Assembly (NCBI RefSeq): GCF_018143015.1
Contig: NC_054755.1
Span: 11,572,124 to 11,636,123 of the forward strand
Direction: 5' to 3'
Origin: Lytechinus variegatus
Taxonomy: Eukaryota > Echinodermata > Echinoidea > Temnopleuroida > Toxopneustidae
Length of the DNA: 64,000 bases
Shown here: positions 49,427 through 61,120 of the stretch, in pieces
How the letters are laid out: each line of letters starts with the position of its first letter
How positions within the stretch are numbered: position 1 is the stretch's first letter
The notes under the pieces: model-generated
Told to the model about the DNA's origin: nothing
Database searches by the model: none
What the model saw: the letters and a program-made list of their open reading frames with translations, nothing else
Made by a program: the position numbers and the translations under genes

Positions 49427-49513
49427 ATGGCGCAAATTATTGGAGCTAATTATTTTCGGTTACCTCGTTTGATCGTGATGTTACTGGTGATCGTAGGCCT
49501 TGCGGTGTTACCG
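49427..49513 (+). CDS. tmem254: TMEM254 homologue, exon 1
   Basis: Encodes residues 1-29, MAQIIGANYFRLPRLIVMLL and onward to the donor CCG|GTGAGTG (phase 0). Residues about 13-33 form the first membrane segment, completed in exon 2. Vertebrate TMEM254 proteins also start with a short head ending in YF. The start is the only ATG in frame close to the splice site. Confidence 0.82.
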
Positions 49514-50101
49514 GTGAGTGAATTTAGTTGAATATTTTTCATGAAACAAAATAATAGTTCAGTTATTTTCGCTTACAAAGTTAAGGGACTTGAACCATTG
49601 GATATGATTTCTGCGATCAAATTATCATTGAAAATTAATAATTAAATTTCTTCATTAAATTGCTCACCGGGTAAGTTAGGTATATCAATGAAAGAGAAGA
49701 AAACAGATCTAGGTTCTCTCTTCTTTTTTTTTCATTCTCAAGCAGTTCGAATATAATGATTCGCTTCATGCTCTCTTTATAATAATAGAAACTTGTTTTC
49801 AGCGGAGATGGGACCGTATTAAAGATACAGATGTTGTATACATTCCACAAAGTGCCATTTTCTCGGATCTGATGTGCATTTCAATACATTACCATTTCAT
49901 ACACAAATTATAATGCAGTAAATTAATGTTGTTGTTTTTTTTATTCATCTATGAAGTATTACATATCTATGTTCATGATTTAATGATTAGTATAGGCCTA
50001 TTAAAATTGCCATTTTTATTTGTAATTACATCGCAATTCAGCTCTGATGTTTTCGGTTTTTTTTAATAATCATTTATCTACTGATCTAACCCTTCATTCA
50101 G

Positions 50102-50205
50102 ATATGTTTATACATCCCAGATAAGATACCGTATGATGCTCTAGGACCTATGGGTAAAGTCCTTTCATACCTCGCTTTTGATATACGTGGAGTTGTAAAA
50201 ATAGC
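50102..50205 (+). CDS. tmem254: TMEM254 homologue, exon 2
   Basis: Encodes residues 30-63 plus two bases of residue 64, between acceptor CCTTCATTCAG and donor GC|GTAAGT. It carries KIPYDALGPMGKVLSYL, which lines up with IPYQNLGPLGPFTQYL of vertebrate TMEM254 and is the best family marker in the gene. Confidence 0.88.
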
Positions 50206-51159
50206 GTAAGTATTTCAGTTTCATATGTAATTTACATGGTACATATACTGTTAGTTTTATTTTTTTTAAATGTTTTGTTACTCAAATTAAAAAATCCTTT
50301 ATAATCAGCTTAATAATTGTTTCAAAATCACGTAATTTACCACATCTTGATAGGTCATAACAAATTTTGTATCAAACATTATTTTGTATTTATGCAAAGC
50401 TGACGCATATTTCGATGTGGTTGAAAACACTGGAGTAAAGATGGGGGGGCTTGGCGGGCTCTGCCCCCCCCCCCCACAAGTTTTTACGAGCAAAAAAAAA
50501 GAGAGAAAAGGAAAGGGATAAGAATGAAATATGATATTATTTTCTTAATATTATGTTAAATCTATCACAAACCTGGATTTTTTTTTGTAATTAAAATGTA
50601 TATATATTTGCTCGCTTCCTTCGCTCGCCCGCAACTTTTTAATTTTGCGCGATGCGCCATATAGAGCCGTATTAAAAACTGTTGGCACATTACGCCACTG
50701 GTTGAAGACAAACAAATAGAATGGTAATTAATTATCAATCAAAACAATAACTTACGTTTATTTACCAAGATTTCCTTTTCCGCGTTTTTTATGTGTGGTT
50801 TAAACTGATTTATATCGATGAATGGAACAAGTATGACGAATAAGGTGGGGGAAATAATCCAATATGTAATGAATACTTATAACATGAACACCCATACAAG
50901 TACAAAATATTTGTATCTAAAGATTGACATCAAATATTACACATTGTGGTTTTCACAGATATACATTTGAAAAATGTATTCACAACCATTTAGTATTATA
51001 CAATGGAATTTGCCACACGTTAGTTGGTAATGATAATATTTGTTTTTACAAAATGAGACCGCCATCTCAAATCGTGGTACTGTAAAAAAAAAATCACAAT
51101 ACAATCTGAAAAGACTTCCAAAAGTACGATTATCATTTTGAATTTTGTTTCTTCTGCAG

Positions 51160-51219
51160 ATGGTATGCTATACTTGTTGTTCATGTTCTAGAGGCTACAT
51201 ACGCTTTTGTTTTAGCGGG
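51160..51219 (+). CDS. tmem254: TMEM254 homologue, exon 3
   Basis: A 60-bp exon with strong signals (TTTCTTCTGCAG acceptor, GGG|GTAAGT donor), phase 2 at both ends. It encodes the second membrane segment, WYAILVVHVLEATYAFVLAG (about residues 65-84). The aligned vertebrate stretch is WLAWLIHVGESLYAIVL, with His and Glu conserved. It is too short to be found by open-frame scans. Confidence 0.88.
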
Positions 51220-52146
51220 GTAAGTAGTGCAAACATACCTTACGACGTCTAAAGATTACAAAATATCAAAGTTTTACTTTTTTTTATAAATATTATCTCT
51301 CTAAAAAGAAATCTATTGCTTGTGCGGTCTGCTCTTTAGTAAATCATTTACTTACATGTTTAAACCAATCATGATGCAAAATCAATCAGCAAAAAATCAC
51401 AATCATGTGGCCATTTTTACTTTTTTGTAAACGGTTTTGGAAAAAAGGGGGGGGGGCTGAAGCCCCCCGCCAGCTTCCACGGCCCCTGTAACCCATGCAT
51501 AACTAGTAAGATATTCGAGAATGATCTGTAAATGAATAATCAAGAAAGCGAAGCGGTCGGGGTGAGAAATGAGTGTGGTTTTTATTTGGAAACTGTAAAC
51601 AAAGATTGTAATATTTATTTTATGTTTTTTTTTGTTTAAAAATGATATGAAACAAGATATTTTCTGACATTGCCTTTTCCTAATTGAATAAAAGTGGTAT
51701 AATAATACCATAGTTAAACGGCCAAGACCTACTTTTCTCCCACCTCACCCATCATTTCACTTGTGTCATCTTTTTTTCTCTCTCTCTTTCTTCACTTACA
51801 AAATCACTGTGGCGGTTGTCCCAGGCCTAGCTCCGACACAACCCTCATTTTGTGACTTCAATGAAAATTTAAATGAAATTTATTGAACATTGTAAATGTT
51901 TCTGTGTGCATGAGTACTTCTGCCATACACCATTGGCAGCAGAACGGCTTTGAAAATGGGGGGGGGGGCTGACTATGCAAAAATCACAATCAGATGGTCA
52001 TTTTTGTAAACGGTTTGGGGGGAAAAAGAGGGGGCTGAAGCCCATCCGCCCCCCCCCCCCGACATGCACTACCCTCTGCTCACCCCCCCCGATCGCCTTT
52101 CCACCTCTTCTCATCTCTTTTTAATTATTTTTTCCCCTCTTTACAG

Positions 52147-52267
52147 AAAAATTGGCGTGGAGGGGTTTGCACGGATCGCTTGGTTCATATCTACTCTATT
52201 TTTCGGATTTACATCTCTCTCAATACTGCACGCTGCCAGGGAAAAACCTTCCAAACATCGAGTGTGA
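52147..52267 (+). CDS. tmem254: TMEM254 homologue, exon 4 and stop
   Basis: Encodes residues 85-123 and TGA. The third membrane segment (about 94-112) has WFISTLFFGFTSLSIL, matching WFLQTFFFGIASLTIL of vertebrate TMEM254. The tail is basic (REKPSKHRV). The four exons together give exactly 123 residues with all phases consistent, the same length as the human protein. TMEM254 is a small multi-pass membrane protein, DUF4499 family as I recall, with no known biochemical role. The gene is head to head with NCK and convergent with ABCC5. The pyrimidine-rich acceptor (CCCCTCTTTACAG) is good. Confidence 0.88.
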
Positions 52268-53661
52268 CACCTCCAAAATAAGAGTACCTAAAAATCATAA
52301 GCTAGCGAAAATATATATTTGGGAAGGATTGGGGGACAGGATAATCAGATTCGGTTCAATGAGAATGATGAAGTGTCGTTTGTATTTTCGAGGGTTACCG
52401 TTTCAATGGTTACAAGGGCGCCAAACTTAAAGGTTTTTCTCCAAAGGAAATACGTGTGGGGATGTCAAGGCATTTTATATGATCTAAAAACGGAGAGTAA
52501 AAAGATTTGTATGTATTTCCATTCACAATTTCTGGTGGTTTTTTTTTTTGCAATATGGATATTTCATGTCAGTTTCATCTGCAGTGTAGTGCCTGCTCTT
52601 ATTCCAAGGCGCCTATATCACGATTCGACCAATATTGGGGGTTGTCGAAATCACGGGATATAAGCATAGGAAGACGAGACAAAAAAACATTGTGCATTTT
52701 CTTTGACGCTCTTTTCTCTCGAACTCTTTTGCACGTCCAAATTTCGAAAGCCCCTTATAATATTGTATGCCAATGTGTGTTTTCTCTTTATTTACTCTTA
52801 AACGTATTTGAAAAAAAGTGTCCCTCATTAAAGTTATTTCACATTATTCTTATAAGTCTGATAATCATGTTCTTTATTGCAGTCACTTTTTGTACAATGT
52901 ACTTCATATACCAATGTGTAATGGCAGATTAGATTAGAGGAAATTAAACACAATATTTGTATGTATATCATAGAACACATAACAAACAAAGAAAAGACAA
53001 TCAACATTCGTGAACCTTTTTTCCTCAGAAATATATTTGTTAATTTAAAATATATCTTTTTTTCTTTGATCAAAATGCATATACATGATTGTATAAATAT
53101 CGGACACACAAAGTTATGATATCAAAATATAGAACTTTGAGTACATTCTGACAAATTGCGATAGTAAAGTTGGGTAATATTTTCCATTCTTAAGGCAAAC
53201 TGTGTACATTTGCAGTAATATAGTATGTTTTTAAAATGTGAAATACAACATATATAAAGTATAATAGTTAAATGAATAGCAAATGCAACAATTGTTAGAT
53301 ATCACAATTAAGAAACGGTTAAACTTTTAATGGCACATTGTGAATAGCTTTATATATACGTGAGCTTTTCTCCATGTTCGCCTTTAGCAGAAAGATTATA
53401 AAAACTGCACCTGTAAAGATGCTTCCAGTATATTATTGCGATAAAAGTACTAAGATGAACGGCTTTATGTAAAGAGTACATTTCATGATTATTTCATCAA
53501 GCAAGACAAGTTGGGCAAAGTTGACTGCGAGATATCATCAGATGGGGAAGATTACTCGAATGAATATCATCCAATTATGTGATTAAGATGTTCTAGGAGA
53601 CAAATTCCAGAACTTTTTATTAGACCATACTGAAACTACAGTAGTCGACAAAAGTAATTAA
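52268..53661 (+). other. TMEM254 3' UTR and downstream sequence; no second gene
   Basis: No certain poly(A) signal; ATTAAA occurs near 52828 and 52944. A 141-codon frame at 52507-52932 is probably chance, since it has low similarity to anything I know and biased AT-rich composition. Confidence 0.45.
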
Positions 53662-54243
53662 AGGACAAGTCCATCCCAACAAAAAGTTTATTTGAATAAA
53701 AAGAAAAAAAATCCAAGAAACATAACATAGAAAATTTCATCAAAATCGGATGTAAAATAAGAAAGTTATGACATTTTAAAGTTTCGCTTAATTTCACAAA
53801 ACAGTGATTTGCACGTCCTGGTCGGTATGCAAATGAGGAGGCTGATGACATCATCCACTCACTATTTCTTTTGTATTTTTTTATATGAAATATTCCAATT
53901 TTCTCTTTATCGTCAAGTGAAACAACAATCATTCCTCCCTGAACATATGGAATTAGCATTGTTTAATATTAAATGGTTCAGACAAGTTGGTCCATATTGT
54001 CAAATTTGTAAATAAATGAAATAATGTATTATTCAAACAATAAATTACAAAATAAAGAATGAGGGACATCATCGACTCTCTCATTTGCATGCTGAGTTGT
54101 GCATAACACTGTTTTTTGAAAAATAAGCGAAACTTTAAAATGTCATATCTTCTAATTTTACATCCGATTTTGATGACATTTTCAGCTTTATGCTAGTTTG
54201 ATTTTTTCTATTTATTCAAATCAACATTTCCTGTGCTGGACTT
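53662..54243. mobile_element. ~580-bp MITE (family A, copy 4)
   Basis: Starts TTAA-AGGACAAGTCCATCCCAAC and has the family's inner phrases (TCATCAAAATCGGATGTAAA, AAAGTTTCGCTTAATTT and complements). The right tip is shortened (GTGCTGGACTTAAC), apparently by a small deletion. Confidence 0.85.
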
Positions 54244-54328
54244 AACATCATGTCCACACACTTGTAAAACACAAACTGGCAACTTTTTCATTCGCGTATC
54301 TTGTGCTCGGGCAAGGCGGTACGTTTCC

Positions 54329-54547
54329 TGCACTCTAAATTGCAGGGATTCAAAATAAATGTAGTTACAGACCAATCGAATTTGGGATTTAATCTTAATG
54401 ATAAAGATTCTTTTCTAAATCTCAAAAGATTAAAATTCAAACCCATTGAGAATTATTTTTTTAGGATTAAAAGTGAATCCCATAATTGATTGATCCCAAC
54501 TACAGTCAACCTGGGTTTATTTCAAATCCCTGCAACTTAAGAGTGCA
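54329..54547. mobile_element. 219-bp MITE with TGCACTCTAAATTGCAGGGA ends
   Basis: TGCACTCTAAATTGCAGGGATT and AATCCCTGCAACTTAAGAGTGCA are inverted, continuing through AAATAAA / TTTATTT. No coding capacity. Confidence 0.85.
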
Positions 54548-54626
54548 ATGGCACATTCAGGAGCGAAAAGAGCAGAAGTTTAAAATATCTTGAAAGTTTA
54601 TCAAACGCTCACCATGCACCAGTCAC

Positions 54627-54756
54627 CATTTCATGAAACTTACAATTAGCACTGACAAGTTGTTATTTTCTGAGAATAAATGACATGTGCTACTCCGCCA
54701 ATCAAAATCAAAGATTGACTGAAACTATCTATGCTGACAAGTTTCATGAAACATCT
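54627..54756. mobile_element. ~130-bp MITE with TTTCATGAAACTT ends
   Basis: CATTTCATGAAACTTACAATTAGC at the left pairs with GCTGACAAGTTTCATGAAACATC at the right, with GACAAGTT in both arms. Confidence 0.6.
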
Positions 54757-54811
54757 CGGAACTTCTGTTCTTGTAACTGTATTTAAAAAAATTATTATTA
54801 TCATTTTTAGT

Positions 54812-54885
54812 TTTTATTTATATTTCATTTTATTTATTTATTAATTCATTCGTTTATTTATTTATTAATTTATTTTTATTTCATT
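54812..54885 (-). repeat. TTTA microsatellite with possible ABCC5 poly(A) signals
   Basis: Repeated TTTATT on the plus strand gives several minus-strand AATAAA hexamers 125-200 bp downstream of the ABCC5 stop, so this low-complexity tract may supply the polyadenylation signal. Confidence 0.4.
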
Positions 54886-55007
54886 ATCTTTTTTTGAGGG
54901 GGTCAATTTTATCATACAAATTCACTTTATTTTATTTTCTATATATTTACTTGTACGGTATATTATTTTTTGGGGGGAAGGGGTATAAAAATTGAATATT
55001 CTAAACG

Positions 55008-55115
55008 CTACGATGATTTATCTTGATTGCCCTGAGAGTCCGCAGCGGCCAGCATCCCACTGAAGATAGATGATGTGTTGGCTCGTAGGGACGCCGGTGA
55101 GTCAAACTCTGCCAC
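55008..55115 (-). CDS. abcc5: ABCC5-like transporter, last coding exon
   Basis: Encodes the final 35 residues and TAG after acceptor TTTTTCATCCATACAG, phase 0. VAEFDSPASLRANTSSIFSGM aligns with the end of human ABCC5 (VVEFDTPSVLLSNDSSRFYAM). The C-terminus ends QGNQDKSS. Confidence 0.9.
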   Translation of the reverse strand: MAEFDSPASLRANTSSIFSGMLAAADSQGNQDKSS

Positions 55116-56081
<966 letters not shown>

Positions 56082-56556
56082 CTAAAATAAAGAATAAGTA
56101 TAATATACATATATATTTTTAAAATCTTAATTGTCAGGCCATGGGGATTTTTCATGAGTTCAATTCAATTCAATTCATTAAATTAAATTTATTGAATTGA
56201 ATTGAAATTGAATTGAGTTACGAGGTGGAAACATACAAAGATAACACAAAGTGGTTTCTGTCTTCTTTTAGTTACTAATCTCATAATCCGAAGCATGAAT
56301 CGGCAACAAATTGCGAGATTCAAACAATAATTCTGATTGGTTGACTGTTGATAAATTGTTTACAATGCATATTCAATAATGATTTTGATGAGCGAATGTT
56401 ATTCTGCAATTCGTTGTAAACGTCTGTGTTGCAGGAGAACGCTGAGTTCATTATCTTTAGGTTCCAAAATTTGCTATGGCCTTAAAATGGCCTTATTGTT
56501 TAACGTCCAAAGAATAACTTCTGCACTCACACATCTACAGCATCAGATCCACTCAC
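56082..56556 (-). other. ABCC5 intron; AATTGAATTG low-complexity palindrome near 56160-56220
   Basis: AT-rich intron. 56158-56220 is a foldback of AATTCAATTC/GAATTGAATT units. No exon in it. Confidence 0.6.
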
Positions 56557-56670
56557 CTTGCTATTTCTGAGTAAAGCCCTCGCCATACACATCAGTTGCC
56601 TCTCACCAACAGAAAAATTATCTCCTCCTTCTGTTACGGGAGCCTCAAGCCCGCCCTCTAGTGAACTTAT
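56557..56670 (-). CDS. abcc5: ABCC5-like exon with the ABC signature motif of NBD2
   Basis: A 114-bp exon, phase 0 at both ends (acceptor TATTATTCAG, donor CAAG|GTGAGT). It encodes [25 protein letters not shown] stands for the LSGGQ signature, as in NBD2 of human ABCC5 ([20 protein letters not shown]). Its 5' half is duplicated just upstream (56744-56838). Confidence 0.95.
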
Positions 56671-56743
56671 CTGAATAATACGAATTTTAAACATGAAATG
56701 AAGAGTAGAACATAATAATATTTCACTCAAATCAATCAATTTA

Positions 56744-56838
56744 CTCCTCCTTCTGTTACTGGGGCCTCAAGCCCGCCCTCAAGTGAACTTATCTGAATAA
56801 TACGATTTTTAGATATGAAATAAAGAGCAGAACATAAT
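56744..56838 (-). repeat. Duplicated 5' half-exon with splice acceptor (ABCC5)
   Basis: 95 bp nearly identical to 56622-56716: about 45 bp of intron, the TATTATTCAG acceptor and the first ~16 codons of the signature-motif exon ([16 protein letters not shown]). It stops before the FSVGE motif. A GTAAAT follows the copied coding part and could act as a weak donor. It lies between the real exon and a LINE fragment whose tail starts at about 56839. Confidence 0.88.
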
Positions 56839-58136
56839 TGAATTTGAAATTGAAATTGAAATGGTTTATTCAGAAAACTTCATCGCAGCCAAAGGCTGAA
56901 TTGCGAAATTCTGTACAAGGTAAAATACAAAATATATACAATAACAATTGCTATAACAAAATGACATATAAAAGTAATGAAATAAATAAATGTTATATGT
57001 TGTAAATTAAGAAAGGAGAAGATTAGAATAATTTTATACATGGGATAACAGTAATATTGGATAGTTGTAACCACAATATGATTCTGTGGGGATAAAGTCA
57101 GTCATTCATAAGCTTGCATGAATAAAATAAGAAACAAATTATAAACAAATGATATTTCTTTAAAGAATTGAATATGAAATGTAACTGAGCCGGAATAAGG
57201 GGGAAAATGAAAAAAATGTTGATGAGGTTGGTAAAACTGATTAAAGGACTTCTGTCAATGAGTTAAGTAGTATTCACTTGGCTTACACGGAAATAAGAGA
57301 TATCATAAATCTAATGATTGATTAAATATTTTCTCGCTGTATATGTATAAAAATGGAATTAGCATACTAAACAATTATACCAAGATGGGATAAAACAACA
57401 ATGCCCATTGAAAACAAGCAATGCTAGATGTGGTAAAAGTAATATTAAGTACATCATGTAAGCTTGATTATCGTAATAATTTTGCTGCAAAGAGTCGTAA
57501 CCAGAATTTAAAGCGAACGAAAACATTATATTATATTAGAAGATAGCATATCAATTTCGCCTTTAATAAAATTTATTATGCATAATTTGGATATCATTAA
57601 CACATTGATTGCCTGTTGAGAAGTTGTGTCGTGTATTAAATTAAATTAATCGTAAATTTTGAAATTCATTACATATTCGATTGACTGTTAAGTAGTCGGA
57701 CCATGTATGGGACAGCGCTTTTTCGACGGCGTTCTGTTCTACAGCGTATTTCAGTGTACATATTGCTGTAACGTAGTGAACGTTTGTGGACCGCCTCTCG
57801 AGTTGGAGGTAGCCAGTCGTGAAAGGGGGAGGAATGAAGACTCACGCCCTTTGCCAGTCTCATACATAGTCCTTCTCTCCGCTTATCTAGAGTAGATAGG
57901 TTAAGCAGTTCTAGTGCATGGTCATAATCTTGGTAAGCGGGCCCAAGCATGAGGCGGAATGCGCGTTTTTGTATTCTCTCAATTTGTTTTCTCTGTGATG
58001 CGTCGAGTCCAGAGTGCCAAACTGGTGCACAGTACTCTAATGCTGGACGAACATAGGAGGTATAAATTACCTTCAAATCATCAAGGGGTAGTTTGAATCC
58101 CTTGAGGATGCGCAACATATGAAGCCTCAATAATAA
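56839..58136 (-). mobile_element. 5'-truncated LINE (non-LTR retrotransposon) in an ABCC5 intron
   Basis: The minus-strand frame at 57669-58130 encodes the reverse transcriptase C-terminal part: YTSYVRPALEYCAPVWHSGL, then QRKQIERIQKRAFRLM. This is typical of CR1/L2/Rex1-group LINEs; the exact clade is not resolved. The 3' UTR runs left to a tail of AATTTCAATTTC repeats at 56839-56865, preceded by GAATAAACCA. The endonuclease and most of the RT are missing, as with common 5' truncation. It shares orientation with the gene. Confidence 0.85.
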
Positions 58137-58370
58137 AATTGAGCAAATAAAATTTGCTCAATATCAATATCAATATGTTTTGTAGGCAAAAACACTACCC
58201 CTGCGCATCAGAATTAGAAAAATTTTAATGTTCATGGAATCATTGGTTTTAATCTGTTGCCGACTGTTTTAAAACGTTATTAGCAATCAATGAACAAGTT
58301 AACGATTGAAGTGACACAATGTTCCATTGAAAACAATGATTTTATGGTAATATATGAGTAAATAACTGAC

Positions 58371-58449
58371 CTTTTCCTTCATGTACGCCTTTTCTAGAAC
58401 CTGCCACAGATCGACATCGCTGCTTTGACCAAACGGATCCAAATTATAT
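58371..58449 (-). CDS. abcc5: ABCC5-like exon after the Q-loop
   Basis: A 79-bp exon, entering in phase 2 and leaving in phase 0 (acceptor ATATCATGTAG, donor GAAAAG|GTCAGT). It encodes YNLDPFGQSSDVDLWQVLEK then AYMKEK, aligning with SNLDPFNQYTEDQIWDALER of human ABCC5. The residue across the junction is Arg. Confidence 0.92.
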
Positions 58450-58974
58450 CTACATGATATTTATGAAAGGGGCAAGAAATTAATATGAGAAAGGATTTAG
58501 TTGCTTAAGATATCATTCTGTAAAAAAAATACACCATGGAAAAGTGACCATGATGATAATGATAATGGTGATGATGGTAATGGTAGCGACGATGACAATG
58601 ATGATGATGACGACGATGATGATGGTGATGATGATGATGGTGACAATGATGATGTTGATGATGATAATGATTATGATGATGACAATGATGATGATGAGGT
58701 GTTGTTGTTGATGATGATGATGATGATGGTAATGGTTGTGATGATGACGATGATGACAATGATGATGATGATAATGATGATGGTGTTCTGTTCCAATTTT
58801 ACAACTGTTAGATCAATTTTAACTGTGGCAACTCTGCTAACTCTGTTTGTTTCAAGAAGCGGGTTAAAAATCAATCACCAATTTGCAATCAATTTCAAAA
58901 TTTATAATTGATTTAGGGACCGAAAGTAGACTTGCAAATTGATCGCAAGTTTCTTGCAACTGCCCAATACTTAC
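58450..58974 (-). other. ABCC5 intron with GAT microsatellite (58545-58790)
   Basis: The plus strand carries about 245 bp of GATGATGAT/GACGATGAT repeat. 58870-58970 matches the AATTGATTGCAA-type repeat seen near 31600. The Asp- or His-rich frames through the repeat are artefacts. Confidence 0.85.
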
Positions 58975-59134
58975 CGAACTGTACCGATGAAGAGCACCGG
59001 ATCCTGAGGGATAATTGACATCTTTGATCTCAAATCAAAGAGTCCTAGTCCCGAGATGTCTACATCATCAATACTTATAGACCCCTTGTCCGCTTCCACC
59101 AGGCGAAACAAAGCAACGCTTAAAGATGACTTTC
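58975..59134 (-). CDS. abcc5: ABCC5-like exon: end of Walker A to Q-loop of NBD2
   Basis: A 160-bp exon, phase 1 in, phase 2 out (acceptor TTTCTCTGACAG, donor TTCG|GTAAGT). It starts with the KSSL that completes Walker A, then [20 protein letters not shown] and the Q-loop [10 protein letters not shown]. Human ABCC5 has ALFRLVELSGGCIKIDGV and SIIPQEPVLF. Confidence 0.95.
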
Positions 59135-59980
59135 CTGTCAGAGAAATCGATTGAATTCGTAAATCAATTTTCAATGCTGAATAATTTCATTTAAAATAAT
59201 CATAAATAACAACTGCAAATACGCTATAGAAGAAGAAAAAGTATACAAGTAAAGTAGGGTATTTGTAATTAAATGCGATTACAGTACAAAGTTAAAATAC
59301 AATGGGCTTGTGTATCAGATAACAAATAAAGGAAATACAATCATAAAATAATGATATTATTAATTTCATCATCCTCATCAACATCATCATCAGTATCTTT
59401 AATTACTATTGTTATCTGCATTAAAACTATAGGGGGATATGACGTTCTGGAGATCAATGGGTTTATTTCGTAAAACAATAGAGAACAGAATCTATACGCT
59501 AGGGGGATTTTTAATCATGTGAGGGGAAAAGGGAATTCCCCTTAACGTTTGTCTTTTTTATTATCATTATTATTATCATTATCACCATTATTATCATTGA
59601 TATGAATATCACTATCATCATTATCATCGACAACAATACTATTGTTACTTCTATGATTATTATCTGTTTCTGTTTTATGGTAACTTCTGTAGGAACTCGG
59701 CAGGACCAGCGTTTTGCTGGTAAACGCCAAGCTGGTATTGAACCGAATTCATTTATTTTCCATTAAAACACAAGCAAAATCAAGAATATACAAACTTTAC
59801 AAAGTATAGAAATTAATCATTATACAAATGACGTATCATACTTTAAAAATAAATGCAAAATACATATTAGAAAAATTGGATGCCCATGGAAGCAGTGTGC
59901 TTGTTGGGTTAATCAATTACCTCGGAAACATTTTCTTCATTATCATAATCGTTATTTTATTTCTTGAAACAAGTTTTTAC
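59135..59980 (-). other. ABCC5 intron with ATT/ATC microsatellites
   Basis: Low-complexity ATC/ATT tracts at 59355-59400 and 59560-59640. No element or exon recognised otherwise. Confidence 0.65.
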
Positions 59981-60170
59981 CTGAACCCGTTCTTCCCACA
60001 ATTCCGATCTTCTCCCCTGGTTTGATGGTACACCTAACATCTTTAAGCACCAGTGGAAGATTCTCTCTGTATCTCATCCGGTAGTCATGAAACTTAATCT
60101 CTCCTTTACTCGGCCAGCCCGATGCAGGTACTTTGGATGGGATGCTCTCCGGTGCCTCGGGTTTCAAATT
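59981..60170 (-). CDS. abcc5: ABCC5-like exon: NBD2 start and Walker A
   Basis: A 190-bp exon, phase 0 in, phase 1 out (acceptor CTCTTCAACAG, donor TTCAG|GTAAAA). It encodes the linker [11 protein letters not shown] and then [20 protein letters not shown] and [25 protein letters not shown] is identical to human ABCC5 and strongly supports ABCC5 over ABCC4 or other MRPs. Walker A (GRTGSG|KSS) is split by the next intron. Confidence 0.96.
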
Positions 60171-61030
60171 CTGTTGAAGAGAGAAAATAAAATGTTATTT
60201 TGCCATTGACAATGGCTCAATTAGAAGTTTGAGTATATGGTGGATCCAGGGTAAGGGGGGGGGGTCACATCCGTCTCGTACCCCCCCATTTGAGAGCCAT
60301 AATAAAAAAAAATTGATGTAAATATGCAATTTTTACCCAAGTGCTCCCCCCCCCTTGAAAGAGCAAGGACCCCTTTTTTTTATTATCAAATTTTCAACAG
60401 GAAAATGTTCCCTTCCTCCTTTTGGATCCGCCCCTGGAGTATACATTAATCGTTTAGACATATCAGTCAGTTGCATGGCCATATGGTATACGGTAGATGT
60501 CGGTAAAATGAATCCATGACATGAAGTGCTACAAACTGGATGACGCTGTTCTTCAACTTTGATTGTCGAAATGAAATCAATCATTAACATGATCAACAGT
60601 ATAAACCACTTTTTAAACACTCTGCAAAAAAGTTAAAAAATTAATGTTAAAGGAGCAAAATTATCGCTTTTCATATTTGTGAATTAAGAATCTATTCTGA
60701 GTGAAAAATCAACAATGCATAGTTTTCACCCACATTGTAGAAAGTCACGAAAGTATGAGGCTACATGGTATTTTGATGGGGGGGGGGCAAGGCGACAAAT
60801 GAAGATGTTGTCCTTTTCCTTATTGAAGAAGAGAGGTTTATATGTTTACATAACCCACATCTCTCCATTTCACAATCTTGTCAATCTTGCTTCCATTTTC
60901 TCAGGTCTTTTCTCACTTTTTTTCTCCCTCCTCTTTGCTCTTTTCCCCTTATTTAATTGGGCGATCACAGAGGGTCACCTGTCCCTATAATGCCCCCCAC
61001 CCCCTCCTGTGGGAAAAAACCAAACATTAC
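60171..61030 (-). other. ABCC5 intron with possible GGATCC-ended MITE (60238-60440)
   Basis: GGTGGATCCAGGGTAAGG near 60240 and TTTTGGATCCGCCCCTGGAG near 60418 are roughly inverted ends of a G/C-run-containing repeat, like those at 12734 and 48278. A further G run is at 60778-60787. Confidence 0.45.
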
Positions 61031-61120
61031 CCTTATGTATTGCATCATCCTTTCAGCTGAAAAGAACCGTGCTTCAGTATCTGCCATCATACTCATCGTA
61101 ATCTGGAATAGACCTGTTAG
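61031..61120 (-). CDS. abcc5: ABCC5-like exon: end of TMD2 (last helix and linker)
   Basis: A 90-bp exon missed by long-frame scans. It encodes LTGLFQITMSMMADTEARFF then SAERMMQYIR, matching LTGLFQFTVRLASETEARFT and SVERINHYIK of human ABCC5. Acceptor CACGTGTATAG before CTAACAGG, donor ATAAGG|GTAATG; phase 0 at both ends. A nearer AG (CTAACAG) would break the frame and is not used here. Confidence 0.9.

Larger units (their letters stand above)
49514..52146 (+). other. TMEM254 introns; G-rich dispersed repeat pairs
   Basis: Introns of 588, 954 and 927 bp. Two related G-rich repeats, 51391-51475 and 51980-52055, both read AATCACAATCA.(A/G)TGG.CATTTT, then TTTTGTAAACGGTTT and a G run with GGGCTGAAGCCC. 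A further G/C run (50440-50475) and GCTCGCTTCCTTCGCTCGC (near 50613) suggest other remnants. Confidence 0.6.

Noticed and set aside
52507-52932. 141-codon plus-strand frame after TMEM254
   Set aside because: Composition-biased, no recognisable domain, in the likely 3' UTR region.
56744-58136. Half-exon copy as a target-site duplication of the LINE
   Set aside because: Both copies lie on the same side of the LINE, so it is a tandem duplication and not an insertion duplication.
58501-58911. 136-codon Asp-rich frame
   Set aside because: Runs through a GAT microsatellite inside an ABCC5 intron.
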